A stretch of 64,000 nucleotides of DNA, from the NCBI GenBank assembly GCA_963668655.2, contig CAXXPQ010000002.1, positions 1,426,001-1,490,000 on the forward strand, written 5' to 3'. A program made the position numbers and the translations under genes. Source of the stretch: G963668655 sp963668655. Its GTDB lineage: Bacteria > Myxococcota_A > SURF-8. Below are positions 31,281 to 44,117 of this stretch, in pieces (the first letter of the stretch is position 1; every line of letters starts with the position of its first letter). The notes below the pieces were generated by a model. It made no database searches. It had not been told where the DNA came from and saw nothing but the letters and a program-made list of their open reading frames with translations.

Positions 31281-32630
31281 CTAAAACAGCGCGTCCACGA
31301 AATCCGCCGCCTTGAACGGACGCAGGTCGGCGACTTTTTCGCCGATGCCGATGTAGCGGATGGGCAGGCCGAGCTGGTCCGTGATCCCGATGACCACGCC
31401 GCCCTTGGCCGTGCCGTCGAGCTTCGTCAGCACCAGGCCGGTAAGTCCCAGGGCATCGTTGAATTTCTGAGCCTGGGCCACGGCGTTCTGTCCGGTGTTG
31501 GCGTCGATCACAAGCCAGGTTTCGTCCGGATCCCGTCCCAGGGCCTTGGCGGTTACGGCGCGGATCTTGCGCAGTTCCTCCATCAGGTTGTACTTCGTGT
31601 GCAGCCGCCCGGCGGTGTCCACGATGAGATAGTCCGCCTGGCGCGCCACCGCCGCCTGGACGGCGTTGTAGACCACGCCCGAGGGATTGGCGCCTTCCTT
31701 GTCGGCGATCACGTCCACCCCGGAGCGCTCGCCCCAGATCTTGAGCTGCTCGGCCGCCGCCGCGCGGAACGTGTCTCCGGCCGCCAGCATGACCTTTCGG
31801 CCCTGATCGGAGAACTGGCGGGCCAGTTTTCCGATGGTGGTGGTCTTGCCCACGCCGTTGACGCCCACCATCAGGATCACCCGGGGCGCGGATTCGCCCG
31901 GGACGTAGGGCTTCTCGGCCGCTTGGAGGATACGGGCGATTTCATCTTTCAGCAATTGACGGATGCGCTCCGGGTCGGACAGTTCCTTTTTCTTGGCCTG
32001 TTCCTTGATGACCTCGAACAGGTTGGTGGCCGTCTGGCCGATGTCGGCGGAGTACAGAATTTCCTCCAGTTCCTCCATCAGGTCGTCGTCGATTTTCTTT
32101 CGCCCGAATATCAGCTTGTTCAATCGGGTAATGAAGCCGCCCTTGGTCTTGGCCAGCCCTTCTTCCAGCGTCTTTTCGGGTTCCGGCTCAGGGGCGGGTT
32201 CAGGCTCGGGCTCGGGTGCAGGTTCAGGCTTTGGCTCGGGCACAGGCTCGGGTTCGGGCTCCTTGTCCATCACGACATGGCGATAGACTTCCAGGGTATC
32301 GGCCTGGCGTCGCTTCTTTTTGCGTTCCGACTCTTCCGGAAAGGTCGGTTCCTCCGGGACGGCCGCTTCCATGTCGGGTTTTTCGATCTTTTCCGTCCGA
32401 ACGCCGCGGCTTTCCGCACGGTCCAACTCCCCGATCACCCGATCGACGATTTCCTCCTCGTCCTCTTTCGCCGCGTCGGTTTCCGAAAGGTCTTCTTCCT
32501 CCTCGATACGGCCCCGCCGCAGAAGTCTGGCCAAAAGAAGAATGAGGAGCAAAGCCAAAACGCCCGCCACGCCGTAGAACAGGCGGTCGTCCATCATGAG
32601 CATGTTGTAGAAAATCTCCAGTTGCTTCAT
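31281..32630 (-). CDS. ftsY: Signal recognition particle receptor FtsY
   Basis: 449 residues. An N-terminal transmembrane anchor (about 16-37), an acidic region and a Pro-Glu repeat (about 122-150) precede the N domain (about 155-235) and the G domain, which shows G1 GVNGVGKTTT, DTAGRL, TKLDGTAKGG and the closing GIGEKVADLRPF. FtsY docks SRP-ribosome complexes at the membrane. The first ATG at 32630 has a weak ribosome site; an internal ATG at 32603 is possible. It is directly downstream of smc (16-base gap), the classical smc-ftsY order. Confidence 0.96.
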   Translation of the reverse strand: MKQLEIFYNMLMMDDRLFYGVAGVLALLLILLLARLLRRGRIEEEEDLSETDAAKEDEEEIVDRVIGELDRAESRGVRTEKIEKPDMEAAVPEEPTFPEESERKKKRRQADTLEVYRHVVMDKEPEPEPVPEPKPEPAPEPEPEPAPEPEPEKTLEEGLAKTKGGFITRLNKLIFGRKKIDDDLMEELEEILYSADIGQTATNLFEVIKEQAKKKELSDPERIRQLLKDEIARILQAAEKPYVPGESAPRVILMVGVNGVGKTTTIGKLARQFSDQGRKVMLAAGDTFRAAAAEQLKIWGERSGVDVIADKEGANPSGVVYNAVQAAVARQADYLIVDTAGRLHTKYNLMEELRKIRAVTAKALGRDPDETWLVIDANTGQNAVAQAQKFNDALGLTGLVLTKLDGTAKGGVVIGITDQLGLPIRYIGIGEKVADLRPFKAADFVDALF

Positions 32631-32646
32631 CTGTCGTTTGTCGCTT

Positions 32647-36192
<3,546 letters not shown>

Positions 36193-36193
36193 G

Positions 36194-36820
36194 CTATTTC
36201 TGCTCTTTTTCCCCGCTTTCGCCGGGGTTTTCGCCCGATTCGTCCGTTTCGGTTCCGGCGGAAATCGTCTCCGCCGTCCGGCGTCTTCCGAAGGGCGGTT
36301 TCAACAGAATCGCCCCGTCGCGAATCACCGCCGTATCGGCCAGAATGTCGCCCACGCGCTGGCCGTTCGGGTCCGTGCGCGCCAGGATGAAATCCACGAC
36401 CAGCATGGGACAACCCACCAGAATGAAGAGCGCCCAGCCCACGATGGGGATCATCAGAAAAAGCGAGATCACGGCCATGGTCAGGTTGCGAAGGATGGAA
36501 GCCTTGAATCCGGCCGGGGTCAGGCCCCGGGATCGAACCACGCGCAGCCCGAACAGGCGTTTGCCCGGCGAGCGTCCGCGCATCATGCCATCGGCGGCGA
36601 GCAGATAGGCGAAACCCGCCAGTATGCCCACGGGATACACTGCGCAAAGCGCCAGAAAAAGCGCCTCGTCCACCAGCCGCGCCATCATGCGTAAAGACAA
36701 ATCCGCGCGCCGATCCTCCGGCACGAACACCGGCCGGTTCCGACCGTTTTTCCGGCGGTCGTCCTTCCGCCGATCGACGAACGAATCGTCTTTCGATCGC
36801 TGGTTGTCCCGCTCGCTCAT
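36194..36820 (-). CDS. RDD family membrane protein
   Basis: 208 residues. A charged N-terminal 50 residues (many Arg/Asp, DRRKDDRRK) precedes an RDD domain with two to three helices; the RMMARLVDEALF segment carries the Arg and Asp residues of the family name, and GRSPGKRLFGLRVV is a second conserved block. The C-terminus is acidic. RDD proteins are poorly characterised; some may be ion or solute transporters. The start at 36820 is chosen for AAGGAAC upstream. It begins the RDD-smc-ftsY operon behind a strong promoter. Confidence 0.85.
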   Translation of the reverse strand: MSERDNQRSKDDSFVDRRKDDRRKNGRNRPVFVPEDRRADLSLRMMARLVDEALFLALCAVYPVGILAGFAYLLAADGMMRGRSPGKRLFGLRVVRSRGLTPAGFKASILRNLTMAVISLFLMIPIVGWALFILVGCPMLVVDFILARTDPNGQRVGDILADTAVIRDGAILLKPPFGRRRTAETISAGTETDESGENPGESGEKEQK

Positions 36821-36886
36821 GGATCGTTCCTTTTCCTTGCAGGCGCTTGCCGGGAGCGTGGATCCGGCGCTTGTTCCGGATGGCCC

Positions 36887-36915
36887 ACTATAGGAAACGG
36901 GAAGAGACGTGTCAA
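36887..36915 (-). promoter_or_regulatory. Promoter of the RDD-smc-ftsY operon (TTGACA-N17-TATAGT)
   Basis: On the minus strand a perfect TTGACA (36910-36915) and TATAGT (36887-36892) are 17 bases apart, about 67 bases upstream of the RDD ATG. One of the best sigma-70-type promoters in the window. Confidence 0.8.
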
Positions 36916-36976
36916 TAAGTTTCGCATTGGCAAAACCGACTGAAAACGTCGGAAAAACGCTACGATTCCCCGCGTG

Positions 36977-37005
36977 AAAAAGCCCGCCCCGTGGCGGGGG
37001 CGGGC
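36977..37005 (-). terminator. Rho-independent terminator of the membrane Fe-S oxidoreductase gene
   Basis: Nine-pair GC stem (36982-36990 with 36997-37005) followed on the minus strand by five T (36977-36981), about 30 bases past the stop at 37035. Confidence 0.9.
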
Positions 37006-37034
37006 CGTGATGATTGCTTTGCAAGTGTCCGGAA

Positions 37035-39092
37035 TCAGGCTTCTTCCATGTGATCGGCCACGATCTCCAGCACGTCCTTGATCTTCACGTCGTCTTCCTT
37101 GTTGGCGTTTTTGCTGCCGTCCAGGATCATGGTCAGGCAGTAGGGGCAGCTCACGCCCACGAGGGGCGGCTCGCCGCAGTCTTCCATGATCTGCTTGAAG
37201 CGCGTGTCGTTGACGCGCGGCTGCTCCTCCTCCATCCACATGCGTCCGCCGCCCGCTCCGCAGCAATAGCTCGTGCTGCGGCTGAGCGTCGGATCCGTGA
37301 CCGTGGCGCCGGACAGTTCCAGCAGCTCGCGGGGAGCCTCGTAGATGCCGTTGTAACGCCCGAGGAAACAGGGATCGTGAAAGGCGATCTGTCCCAAGCC
37401 GTCCTTCTTGATCTTGATGCGGCCGTCGGCCACCAGCTTGCGGACGAACTCGGCCGCGTGCCAGACTTCCTCGAACTGCATTCCGAAATCGGCGTATTCG
37501 TTTTTCAGCGTGTTGTAACAGTGCGGGCAGAAAGCGATGACCTTCTTGACGTTATAGCCCTGAAGCAGTTCCACGTTCATCTGCACCATCATCTGACCCA
37601 GGTATTCGTTGCCCAGCCGCCGCGCCGTCTCGCCGCAGCACTGTTCCTCCATGCCGAGCACGCCGAAATTCACTCCAGCGCGATCGAGAATGCGGCAGAG
37701 CGCCTTGGTGACCCGCGTGGAGCGGTCGTCAAAGGAGCCCATGCAGCCCACGTACAGGAGGTATTCCACCTCGGCGTCCTCGGCCAGTTGCTTGACCGGT
37801 ACGTCCTCGGTGATCCATTCGGCGCGTTTGTCGTAGCCCAGGCCCCAGGGGTTGCTGTTGCGTTCCCAGCCCCGGAAGACGTTGTTCAGTTCGGAGGGCA
37901 TGTTGCCCTCGATCATGGTCAGATAGCGCCGCATGTTCACGATGCGCGAAACCTGCTCGATGAGCACCGGGCAGCGTTCCTCGCAGTCGCGGCAGAGCGT
38001 GCAGGCCCAGATGGTGTCGGTGCTGATGGCGCCGCCGGTGGTCTGTTCACCTTCGTACTGGGCTTCCTTGCCGTCCGAACCGAGCTTTTTGCCCAGCAGG
38101 AAGGGGGCGCGCTCGTACAGGTGATGCTTGGATTCCTTGTTCACCCGCTTCAGCGACAGCGGCTTGTCCGTGGACCAGGCCGGGCACTGGGGCATGCAGC
38201 GGCCGCATTCCGTGCAGGTATAGAGATCCATGATCTCCTTCCAGCTATACTGCTCCACGTTCTGGTATCCGATAACGACTTCCTCTTCCTCCATTTTCTC
38301 GAACTTCTCCTCCAGGTTGTGGATGGGAGTCAGACGCCCGTGGGGATCGAGATTGGAGAAAAAGACGTTGGGAATGGCCGTGATGATGTGGAAGTGCTTG
38401 CCGAAGGGCAGATAGTTCAGGAAAATCAAGATCATGACGCTGTGGACCCAGACCATGGCTTCCCATATGACCGCGCCGCTTTGGGCGGTGAACAGCGGGG
38501 CGAAGAGCATGCCCAGGGACGGAGCGGCGAAGATGCCCTTTTCGTGGACGCCCGCCGCGTGGGCTCCGGCCTCCAGAAAAATGTCCGCCAACATCAGGCC
38601 GCTGATCCAGCAGAGAATCAGGACCGGTTCCCACTGGGGAATGTTCTGCATGCGCAGGGGTTTGCTCACCAGGCGACGCCAGGAGAAGCCCATGGTTCCG
38701 ATCAACACACCAATGACCACCAGATCCTTGACCACGCCGTACAGGGGGCCGACGATCGGACCGATGGCGGGAATATTATATAGCGAGAATTCGCTGCCGC
38801 CGAATCCCATGCCGAAAATCAGTGTGGTGCGAATGGAAAGCACCATGAAACCGGCGAAAATCATGATGTGCAGAATTCCCGCGGAAAACTCCTGAGGCAT
38901 GCGGTATTGTCCGAAAGCGAATTTCACCGTGACCCAGATCCGCTTCGCGATCTGATCGAAGCGGTTGTCCTCTCCGCCGAGCAGCATGATCTGCAACCGG
39001 TAGTAGAAGACATACAGGAAGATTCCCAGGCCCAGCACGAGAGCCACGAGAAAAAGTATGGTGCTTACATTCCCCATTTGCAGGTGATGCAT
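37035..39092 (-). CDS. Membrane-bound HdrD/DUF224-type Fe-S oxidoreductase (EMO-like)
   Basis: 685 residues. The N-terminal 250 residues hold about six helices resembling a NarI-type haem b membrane domain. Two ferredoxin motifs follow, CTECGRCMPQCP (near 292) and CTLCRDCEERCP (near 363), then two CCG domains with EQCCGE (near 487) and SYCCGAGGG (near 608), and GCMG/CPHC/DPCFLGR pieces typical of HdrD. This is the architecture of ETF:menaquinone oxidoreductase (EMO) and related DUF224 proteins that pass electrons from acyl-CoA oxidation to the quinone pool. It is a single-gene unit with its own promoter and terminator; no etfAB genes are in the window. Confidence 0.88.
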   Translation of the reverse strand: MHHLQMGNVSTILFLVALVLGLGIFLYVFYYRLQIMLLGGEDNRFDQIAKRIWVTVKFAFGQYRMPQEFSAGILHIMIFAGFMVLSIRTTLIFGMGFGGSEFSLYNIPAIGPIVGPLYGVVKDLVVIGVLIGTMGFSWRRLVSKPLRMQNIPQWEPVLILCWISGLMLADIFLEAGAHAAGVHEKGIFAAPSLGMLFAPLFTAQSGAVIWEAMVWVHSVMILIFLNYLPFGKHFHIITAIPNVFFSNLDPHGRLTPIHNLEEKFEKMEEEEVVIGYQNVEQYSWKEIMDLYTCTECGRCMPQCPAWSTDKPLSLKRVNKESKHHLYERAPFLLGKKLGSDGKEAQYEGEQTTGGAISTDTIWACTLCRDCEERCPVLIEQVSRIVNMRRYLTMIEGNMPSELNNVFRGWERNSNPWGLGYDKRAEWITEDVPVKQLAEDAEVEYLLYVGCMGSFDDRSTRVTKALCRILDRAGVNFGVLGMEEQCCGETARRLGNEYLGQMMVQMNVELLQGYNVKKVIAFCPHCYNTLKNEYADFGMQFEEVWHAAEFVRKLVADGRIKIKKDGLGQIAFHDPCFLGRYNGIYEAPRELLELSGATVTDPTLSRSTSYCCGAGGGRMWMEEEQPRVNDTRFKQIMEDCGEPPLVGVSCPYCLTMILDGSKNANKEDDVKIKDVLEIVADHMEEA

Positions 39093-39162
39093 TCGATCCT
39101 CCTAAGAAAACAGCATAAACCATGGCCGTTCCGGGCGGAACGCCCGGTAAAATGTCCGGCGC

Positions 39163-39191
39163 ATCATAGCAATGTCAAGATCGGGAGGCAA
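39163..39191 (-). promoter_or_regulatory. Predicted promoter of the Fe-S oxidoreductase gene (TTGCCT-N17-TATGAT, extended -10)
   Basis: On the minus strand TTGCCT (39186-39191) and TATGAT (39163-39168) are 17 bases apart with TGC before the -10. A 7-pair GC hairpin lies in the resulting leader. The rest of the 328-base gap (39093-39420) shows no gene. Confidence 0.55.
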
Positions 39192-39420
39192 TGCTTTTCT
39201 TGCCCGCTCGGAAATGATTTTCTCTTATGGTTTCGATAAGTTTCACGCATCGGCCTTGCCGTTCCGACCCGGGAGGCGGGTCTTGTTTCGGGTTTCGGCC
39301 CGGCCGCCGTGTTTTTGGCGACGCGCCCGGCGGCCGGGGAATGCCGAAGGTTCGGGAGGCGGAAAAAAGGCTTGTTCCCATGTCCCGCCGGGGCTAGAAT
39401 GCGCCCATGAAAGGGAAACC

Positions 39421-40164
39421 GTGTTGAAAAACCGATGGAAAACGTGGCTTCGGGTCTTTCTGGCGGTGGCGCTTGCCGGGGGATCGGGCGCGGGATGGCT
39501 CGAAAGCGCCTTCGCCGAAACCGTGAAAACGGCGGGGGAGGCCTCCCGGACCGAGATCCGCGTTCCCGAAAAAGAGAAAAAGCCGGAATCCGACGGAATC
39601 ACGAAAAAATCCGAAAAGCCATTCGAAAAGACGCCCGAGAAGAAAAATCGGGAAAAGATTCCCTTTCCTCATTTCACCCTGGAACCCAAACTGGGGTTCA
39701 TTTACCTTTCCCGGGCGCGCATGGACGACCGCGTGCTGGGCGACCGCTTCGGACTGGAGGTTTTGTTCGGCCTCAGCCTGGGGGGAAACCAATATTCCTT
39801 CGAGTTCGACCCGATTTTCGTCTACGAGGATGGCGGATCCGCCCGGCTGGGAGACGTGGTGGGGGGCGGTGCCTACATGGGCATGGTGTATCGCCTGGGA
39901 AATTGGACGGGAGACCGCTTCATCCCCGGTTTCGGGCTGGGAATACGCGGGGTCTATCTGTGGAGTTCGGAAATCGACTACGGGCTGGAGCTTTACGGCC
40001 GTGCCGTGGTGGAATTGAACTGGTATCTGGTGAAAGGGCTTGGAATTTATGCGGAACTGGGCCTGTTGTACGGTGCCACGGGCCTGAAAAGCGACGCCTA
40101 TCCGGATCTGACCATGGGCAGCGGTTTCGGCGTCGATATTCTGGCCGGTCTGCGTTTTCCCTGA
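39421..40164 (+). CDS. Exported beta-barrel-like protein
   Basis: 247 residues from GTG at 39421, chosen for AAGGG upstream and because it gives a clean signal peptide (about 1-32, ending SAFA). A Lys/Glu/Pro-rich linker (35-75) precedes about 170 residues with alternating hydrophobic and polar strands and many Gly and Tyr residues (LEVLFGLSLGG, GGGAYMGMVYRLG), ending in AGLRFP. This looks like a small outer-membrane beta-barrel or porin-like protein. No specific family is recognised. It lies upstream of the ferredoxin gene but has a separate promoter between them. Confidence 0.65.
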   Translation: MLKNRWKTWLRVFLAVALAGGSGAGWLESAFAETVKTAGEASRTEIRVPEKEKKPESDGITKKSEKPFEKTPEKKNREKIPFPHFTLEPKLGFIYLSRARMDDRVLGDRFGLEVLFGLSLGGNQYSFEFDPIFVYEDGGSARLGDVVGGGAYMGMVYRLGNWTGDRFIPGFGLGIRGVYLWSSEIDYGLELYGRAVVELNWYLVKGLGIYAELGLLYGATGLKSDAYPDLTMGSGFGVDILAGLRFP

Positions 40165-40212
40165 CGGCGGCCGCGTTGCGGGGCCATGCGGCCTTTTTTG
40201 ACGAAATTTCCC

Positions 40213-40241
40213 TTGACGAGTCTTTCCCGCGGTGGTAACAA
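40213..40241 (+). promoter_or_regulatory. Predicted ferredoxin promoter (TTGACG-N17-TAACAA)
   Basis: TTGACG (40213-40218) and TAACAA (40236-40241) are 17 bases apart, 70 bases before the ATG. A short CCCGCC-GCA-GGCGGG hairpin lies in the leader (about 40257-40271). Confidence 0.5.
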
Positions 40242-40310
40242 AAGCCAACATTTCTCCCGCCGCAGGCGGGATGGTGCGCGGTTACGCAATTGTTGAAGGA
40301 GGAACAGAAG

Positions 40311-40493
40311 ATGGCAACGGTGGTAGACGAGACCCTGTGCGAAGGTTGCGGATCCTGCGAAGCGGTGTGTCCGGCCGATCCGAACTGCTACGAAATCCAG
40401 GACGACAAAGCCGTCGTGGTGAGCCCCGATTCGTGCATCGAATGCGGGGAATGCGTGGAAGTGTGCCCCCTGGGAGCGATCACGCTCGAATAG
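40311..40493 (+). CDS. Bacterial-type 2[4Fe-4S] ferredoxin
   Basis: 60 residues, the small clostridial-type ferredoxin size. CEGCGSCEAVCP and CIECGECVEVCP provide two C-x2-C-x2-C-x3-C-P clusters. It is a low-potential electron carrier for fermentative or anaerobic oxidoreductases, and could serve the nearby membrane Fe-S protein or others. AAGGAGG is ideally placed before the ATG at 40311, which is preferred over an in-frame ATG 21 bases upstream. It is monocistronic with a promoter and terminator. Confidence 0.95.
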   Translation: MATVVDETLCEGCGSCEAVCPADPNCYEIQDDKAVVVSPDSCIECGECVEVCPLGAITLE

Positions 40494-40548
40494 TCTCTTT
40501 TCCTTGCGATTCCGGGGGAGAGCGGCCCTGGCCGCGATGAGGGTAGTG

Positions 40549-40580
40549 AAAGCGGTCCCGAGCGGGATCGCTTTTTCTTT
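40549..40580 (+). terminator. Rho-independent terminator of the ferredoxin gene
   Basis: An 11-pair stem with one G-U pair (40549-40559 with 40564-40574) is followed by TTCTTT. The rest of the gap to 40812 contains no feature I can support. Confidence 0.85.
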
Positions 40581-40811
40581 GTTAGAATCTTATGAGAATC
40601 GCTGAATTTCCCCCGGATGTCCTTCAAATTCATTGCCGACAGGCTCGAACGTGCGGTAAGCTCTTTCCGGCGCCGTGACGGACGACATTTCAGGCGGTTT
40701 CCAACCGACGCCGCCCAAGGGGGTCCGGGGTTCTGGAAACGGAAGTCCGTCTTAGGGAAAGTCGCCGCCGCTTCCGTCGATACATCCGCCTTTGCTTCGG
40801 GGAGATGACTC

Positions 40812-42443
40812 ATGACAGGCACGTTGTTTCCGCGTTCCGTTCGGCTTCTGCTTTTTTTCCTTCTGTTCGCCTCGGCGTTCTCGGCTTGCAACGGCGACAG
40901 CGATTCGAGCGACCCCGACGGCGATCGTCCTGCCGACGGCGATGAGAATCCGCCGGACGGGGACATGGACGGCGATATCGACGCCGAGGCGGACGACGAG
41001 GACGACGGAGAGAGTGACGAACCGCTGCCGGACGAAATCGGCTGCGAGGTCGATCCGGACGTGGAGGACGGCGCACGCTCCGAGAACTTCGACCCGGAAG
41101 GCGTCGCATACGACACGAATGTCTTCACCGTGCTGGTGCAGGCGGGTTCCATGACCGAAAGCGAGGCCATTCTGTGGACTTATGCGGAGGATGATCAGCC
41201 GAAGCGTCTGCGCGTCTGGCGACAAGGCGAGGAGGCCGGAACGGTGAAACTGGTCTTCGACGAGGACGTGACGCCCGCAGAGGGATACATCAAGAGACGG
41301 GTGATGGGACTGGCGGCCCGCACGGATTATTCCTACGCCTTCTTTACCATGGACGGCGAAAGCTTCGTCGGACGTTCCATGATCGGGCATTTCCGCACGG
41401 CCTTTCCTCCGGGCTGCCTGGCCCCGCTGGTCATCGGCGGCACCCACGGAACCAACGCCGGAAAACAGCCGTTCAAGGCGCTGGAGATCACCGCCACCTA
41501 CGACCTGGACCTGTTCGTCCACCTGGGAGACTACAGCTACAACGATGGCGCGGTTCTGGATGACGGCGCGTTCCGGGAAGAGGTGACGTCGGAGAATTTC
41601 CGAACGATATGGAAACGGACCCTGGACGATCCGGGCATGCGCGCGCTTTTGCCCTCCACGGGCCAGTATATCGTTCGGGACGACCACGAAGTCTGCGATA
41701 ATTCCTGCCTGGAAGACAGCGATTTCCGGGAAGAAATCCACTTCACCGGCATGGACGCCTTCATCGAGACCACGCCCGTCGATGCGGAAGGCTACAAACT
41801 CTGGCGCAGTTACGAATGGGGCGATACGGCGGAGATCTTCCTTCTGGACTGCCGCTCCGAACGCGTTCCGGATACCCGGCAGACCGAGGAAGCCACCTAT
41901 ATCGGTCCCGGACAGATGGCCTGGCTGAAACAGTCGCTGAGCGATTCCCAGGCGCACTTCAAGATCATCCTGAATTCCGTGCCCATTACGCTGTTCGATC
42001 ACGTCATCTGGCTGATGGACTTCGACCGCTGGCAGGGGTACGCCGCCCAGCGGGAGGAACTGTTGGATTTCATTCTGGATGAAGGTATCGAGAACGTCTG
42101 GTGGCTGACGGGGGATTTCCATCTGGGCAGCGTCAACCGCGTCCAGAGCAGCGGGGAATACGCCTCCATGTGGGAGATCATGATGGGCCCCGGCGGCAAC
42201 GACGGCAACCCCATCTGGCCGCTATACAACGGGGAACTGCCGATCTACACCCCGGAGGAAATCGCTCCGCCCGAACAGTTCGATTTCTTCTACGGCGAGA
42301 AAGCCACCACCATCGTCACCTTCGATCCCATCCGGGACACGGTGCACGTGCTCTTTTTCGACGCGGAGACGGGAGAATCGCTGTACGACAAGGAACTCGC
42401 CTGGACGCCGCTTTCCCCGGGAAAGAGCGCCGCCGCGTACTGA
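40812..42443 (+). CDS. PhoD-like phosphatase lipoprotein with an Asp-Gly-Asp linker
   Basis: 543 residues. The signal ends in FSAC (C26), followed by a DGD-rich acidic linker (about 27-72). A beta-sandwich domain (about 90-200) is followed by a PhoD-type metallophosphatase domain with HLGDYSY, RDDHEVCDN (the conserved DDHE), LLDCRSER and TGDFHLGS. PhoD enzymes are Ca/Fe-dependent phosphodiesterases/alkaline phosphatases that act outside the cytoplasm. Most PhoD enzymes use a Tat signal; this one has a plain lipoprotein signal. The linker matches those in other lipoproteins of the window. GGGGAG precedes the ATG. It is a single gene. Confidence 0.87.
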   Translation: MTGTLFPRSVRLLLFFLLFASAFSACNGDSDSSDPDGDRPADGDENPPDGDMDGDIDAEADDEDDGESDEPLPDEIGCEVDPDVEDGARSENFDPEGVAYDTNVFTVLVQAGSMTESEAILWTYAEDDQPKRLRVWRQGEEAGTVKLVFDEDVTPAEGYIKRRVMGLAARTDYSYAFFTMDGESFVGRSMIGHFRTAFPPGCLAPLVIGGTHGTNAGKQPFKALEITATYDLDLFVHLGDYSYNDGAVLDDGAFREEVTSENFRTIWKRTLDDPGMRALLPSTGQYIVRDDHEVCDNSCLEDSDFREEIHFTGMDAFIETTPVDAEGYKLWRSYEWGDTAEIFLLDCRSERVPDTRQTEEATYIGPGQMAWLKQSLSDSQAHFKIILNSVPITLFDHVIWLMDFDRWQGYAAQREELLDFILDEGIENVWWLTGDFHLGSVNRVQSSGEYASMWEIMMGPGGNDGNPIWPLYNGELPIYTPEEIAPPEQFDFFYGEKATTIVTFDPIRDTVHVLFFDAETGESLYDKELAWTPLSPGKSAAAY

Positions 42444-42521
42444 GAGCGATCGGAAATCGCCACGAGAAAATCTGGCCGACTACGTTCTCGGGATGGTTTT
42501 TAAACCCGTCCAGGAACCCGC

Positions 42522-44117
42522 TTACTCGGGATAGGCTTTCTTGCGGAAATACAGAAACAGGGTCTGGAAGATGGAGAAGACCGGCACGGCCAGAAGCGCG
42601 CCGAACAGGCCGTAGGCGTGCTCCCCGGCCACCAGGGCGAAGACCACCAGGGCCGGGTGAATGCGGGCCGACGTTCCCATGATCTTCGGGTTGAGCAGGT
42701 TGGCCTCGATCAGGTGGATGATGATGATCCAGATCAGGGTCAGAAATCCCAGGGTGAGCGATTGGGTCAAGGCGATGCCCACGGAGGGGATGGTGGACAG
42801 AATGGTGCCGAAGATCGGAACCAGGCTGAACACGGTGGCCAATAGCGCCAGGATGACGGAATACTTCACCCCCAGGATCATCAGCCCGATGCCCGTAAGC
42901 GTGCCGTTGACCGCGCAGATGATGAACTGCCCCCGGATGACGCCGCCCAGGCCGCGATCGATGCCCTTCAGAATATCGTCGTATTCCGAACGGTTCTCGG
43001 GCGGGACCAGCGAGCGGAAAAAGGTCATGATGCGGGGGGTATCGATGAGAATGAAGGCGGCCAGCATGAAGGTCAGCACCAGCGTCATGAGCGACCCCAC
43101 CACCCGGGAGATGACGCCGCGCCCGAAGACGATCAGGTTGCGCACGATCTGTTCACTGTAGATCAGCATGTTGTCCAGATACTGTTCGAGCGTGGTGTCC
43201 AGAACGTTCTTGCGGCCCTCACCTTCCACTTGAAGCCGGGTCACCGGATGGAAACGCAGGTTGAAATTGCGTTCTCCCTGGGGTTCCACCTCGATGGTGT
43301 AATCCTCCAGGGTACGGAACAGGCGCGCCATGTCGTGGGGCGGACGCTCGGGTTCCGGATTCAGGTCGCCGCCCGGATCGGCCGGATCGTCTCCGTTCAC
43401 GGGCGCGTCGTCCGATTCCAGATCGCGCACCAGAATCTCGTCCGGGGCGGGTTCCTCCACCACGGGACGGACGGGGAGAGAATCCTTCCCATTTTTCTCG
43501 GGCGCGTCGTCCGAAAGCGGGGCCTTCAGTTTTTTCACGAAGCGGTTCAGGCTGTCCGTGGCCTGGGGCACCCAGACCTGGCTGGCCTTGCGGAAAAGCG
43601 TGGGCGTCTCCACCGCCAGCTTGCCGAATTCCGAGGCGAAACGCGGAACCACGGTGACAGAGAAGATATAGATGTTCAGGAAAAGCACGATGTAGATCAG
43701 GATCACGGCGATCCAGCGGGGGATCCGTTTTCCTTTCAGATTCCGTGTACTTAGCCAGTTCACCACCGGAGAGAAGATATAGGCGATCACCACCGCCAGA
43801 ATGAAGGGCAGAAGGGTTTCCCGCACGTAGAACAGAAAGGCGAAGAAAACCAGCAGAAGCGTCGCCAGAAGCCCGCGCCGGATCCAGCGCAGAATCCGCG
43901 CCCGTCGTCCGGATTCCGGATCCGGGGTGTCTTTCTTTTCGTTCGAACCCGGGGACGCCTCGGACGTTCCGGAGGCGAGCGGCTTTTTGGAAGGGTCGGA
44001 AAGCTCCCCGACGCCGGGGGCGGAATCACTCGGAAGAGGCGCGTCGGACGACGCCTTTACCGGGGCGTCTTCCGGAAGATCTTGGTTTTCCTTGCGTTTC
44101 GGATCGTCAGTACTCAT
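42522..44117 (-). CDS. AI-2E family (PerM/TqsA-like) membrane transporter
   Basis: 531 residues. An acidic, Pro/Ser-rich cytoplasmic N-terminus (1-75) leads into the family core: two or three helices, a long non-membrane insertion (about 150-300) and five to six helices with GGVIRGQFIICAVNGTLTGIG (only the GxxxGQ...NGxLTGIGL pattern matters), FSLVPIFGT and the closing GALLAVPVFS. The family includes putative autoinducer-2, lipid or antiporter exporters; function here is unknown. The ATG at 44117 lies inside the end of carB (11-base overlap), so translation is probably coupled. The insertion is longer and more acidic than usual. Confidence 0.85.
   Translation of the reverse strand: MSTDDPKRKENQDLPEDAPVKASSDAPLPSDSAPGVGELSDPSKKPLASGTSEASPGSNEKKDTPDPESGRRARILRWIRRGLLATLLLVFFAFLFYVRETLLPFILAVVIAYIFSPVVNWLSTRNLKGKRIPRWIAVILIYIVLFLNIYIFSVTVVPRFASEFGKLAVETPTLFRKASQVWVPQATDSLNRFVKKLKAPLSDDAPEKNGKDSLPVRPVVEEPAPDEILVRDLESDDAPVNGDDPADPGGDLNPEPERPPHDMARLFRTLEDYTIEVEPQGERNFNLRFHPVTRLQVEGEGRKNVLDTTLEQYLDNMLIYSEQIVRNLIVFGRGVISRVVGSLMTLVLTFMLAAFILIDTPRIMTFFRSLVPPENRSEYDDILKGIDRGLGGVIRGQFIICAVNGTLTGIGLMILGVKYSVILALLATVFSLVPIFGTILSTIPSVGIALTQSLTLGFLTLIWIIIIHLIEANLLNPKIMGTSARIHPALVVFALVAGEHAYGLFGALLAVPVFSIFQTLFLYFRKKAYPE

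Noticed and set aside
42444..42521. CGAGAA...TTCTCG repeat after the AI-2E-type gene as a terminator
   Set aside because: The arms are only 6 bases with a 14-16 base loop and no T run on the minus strand.
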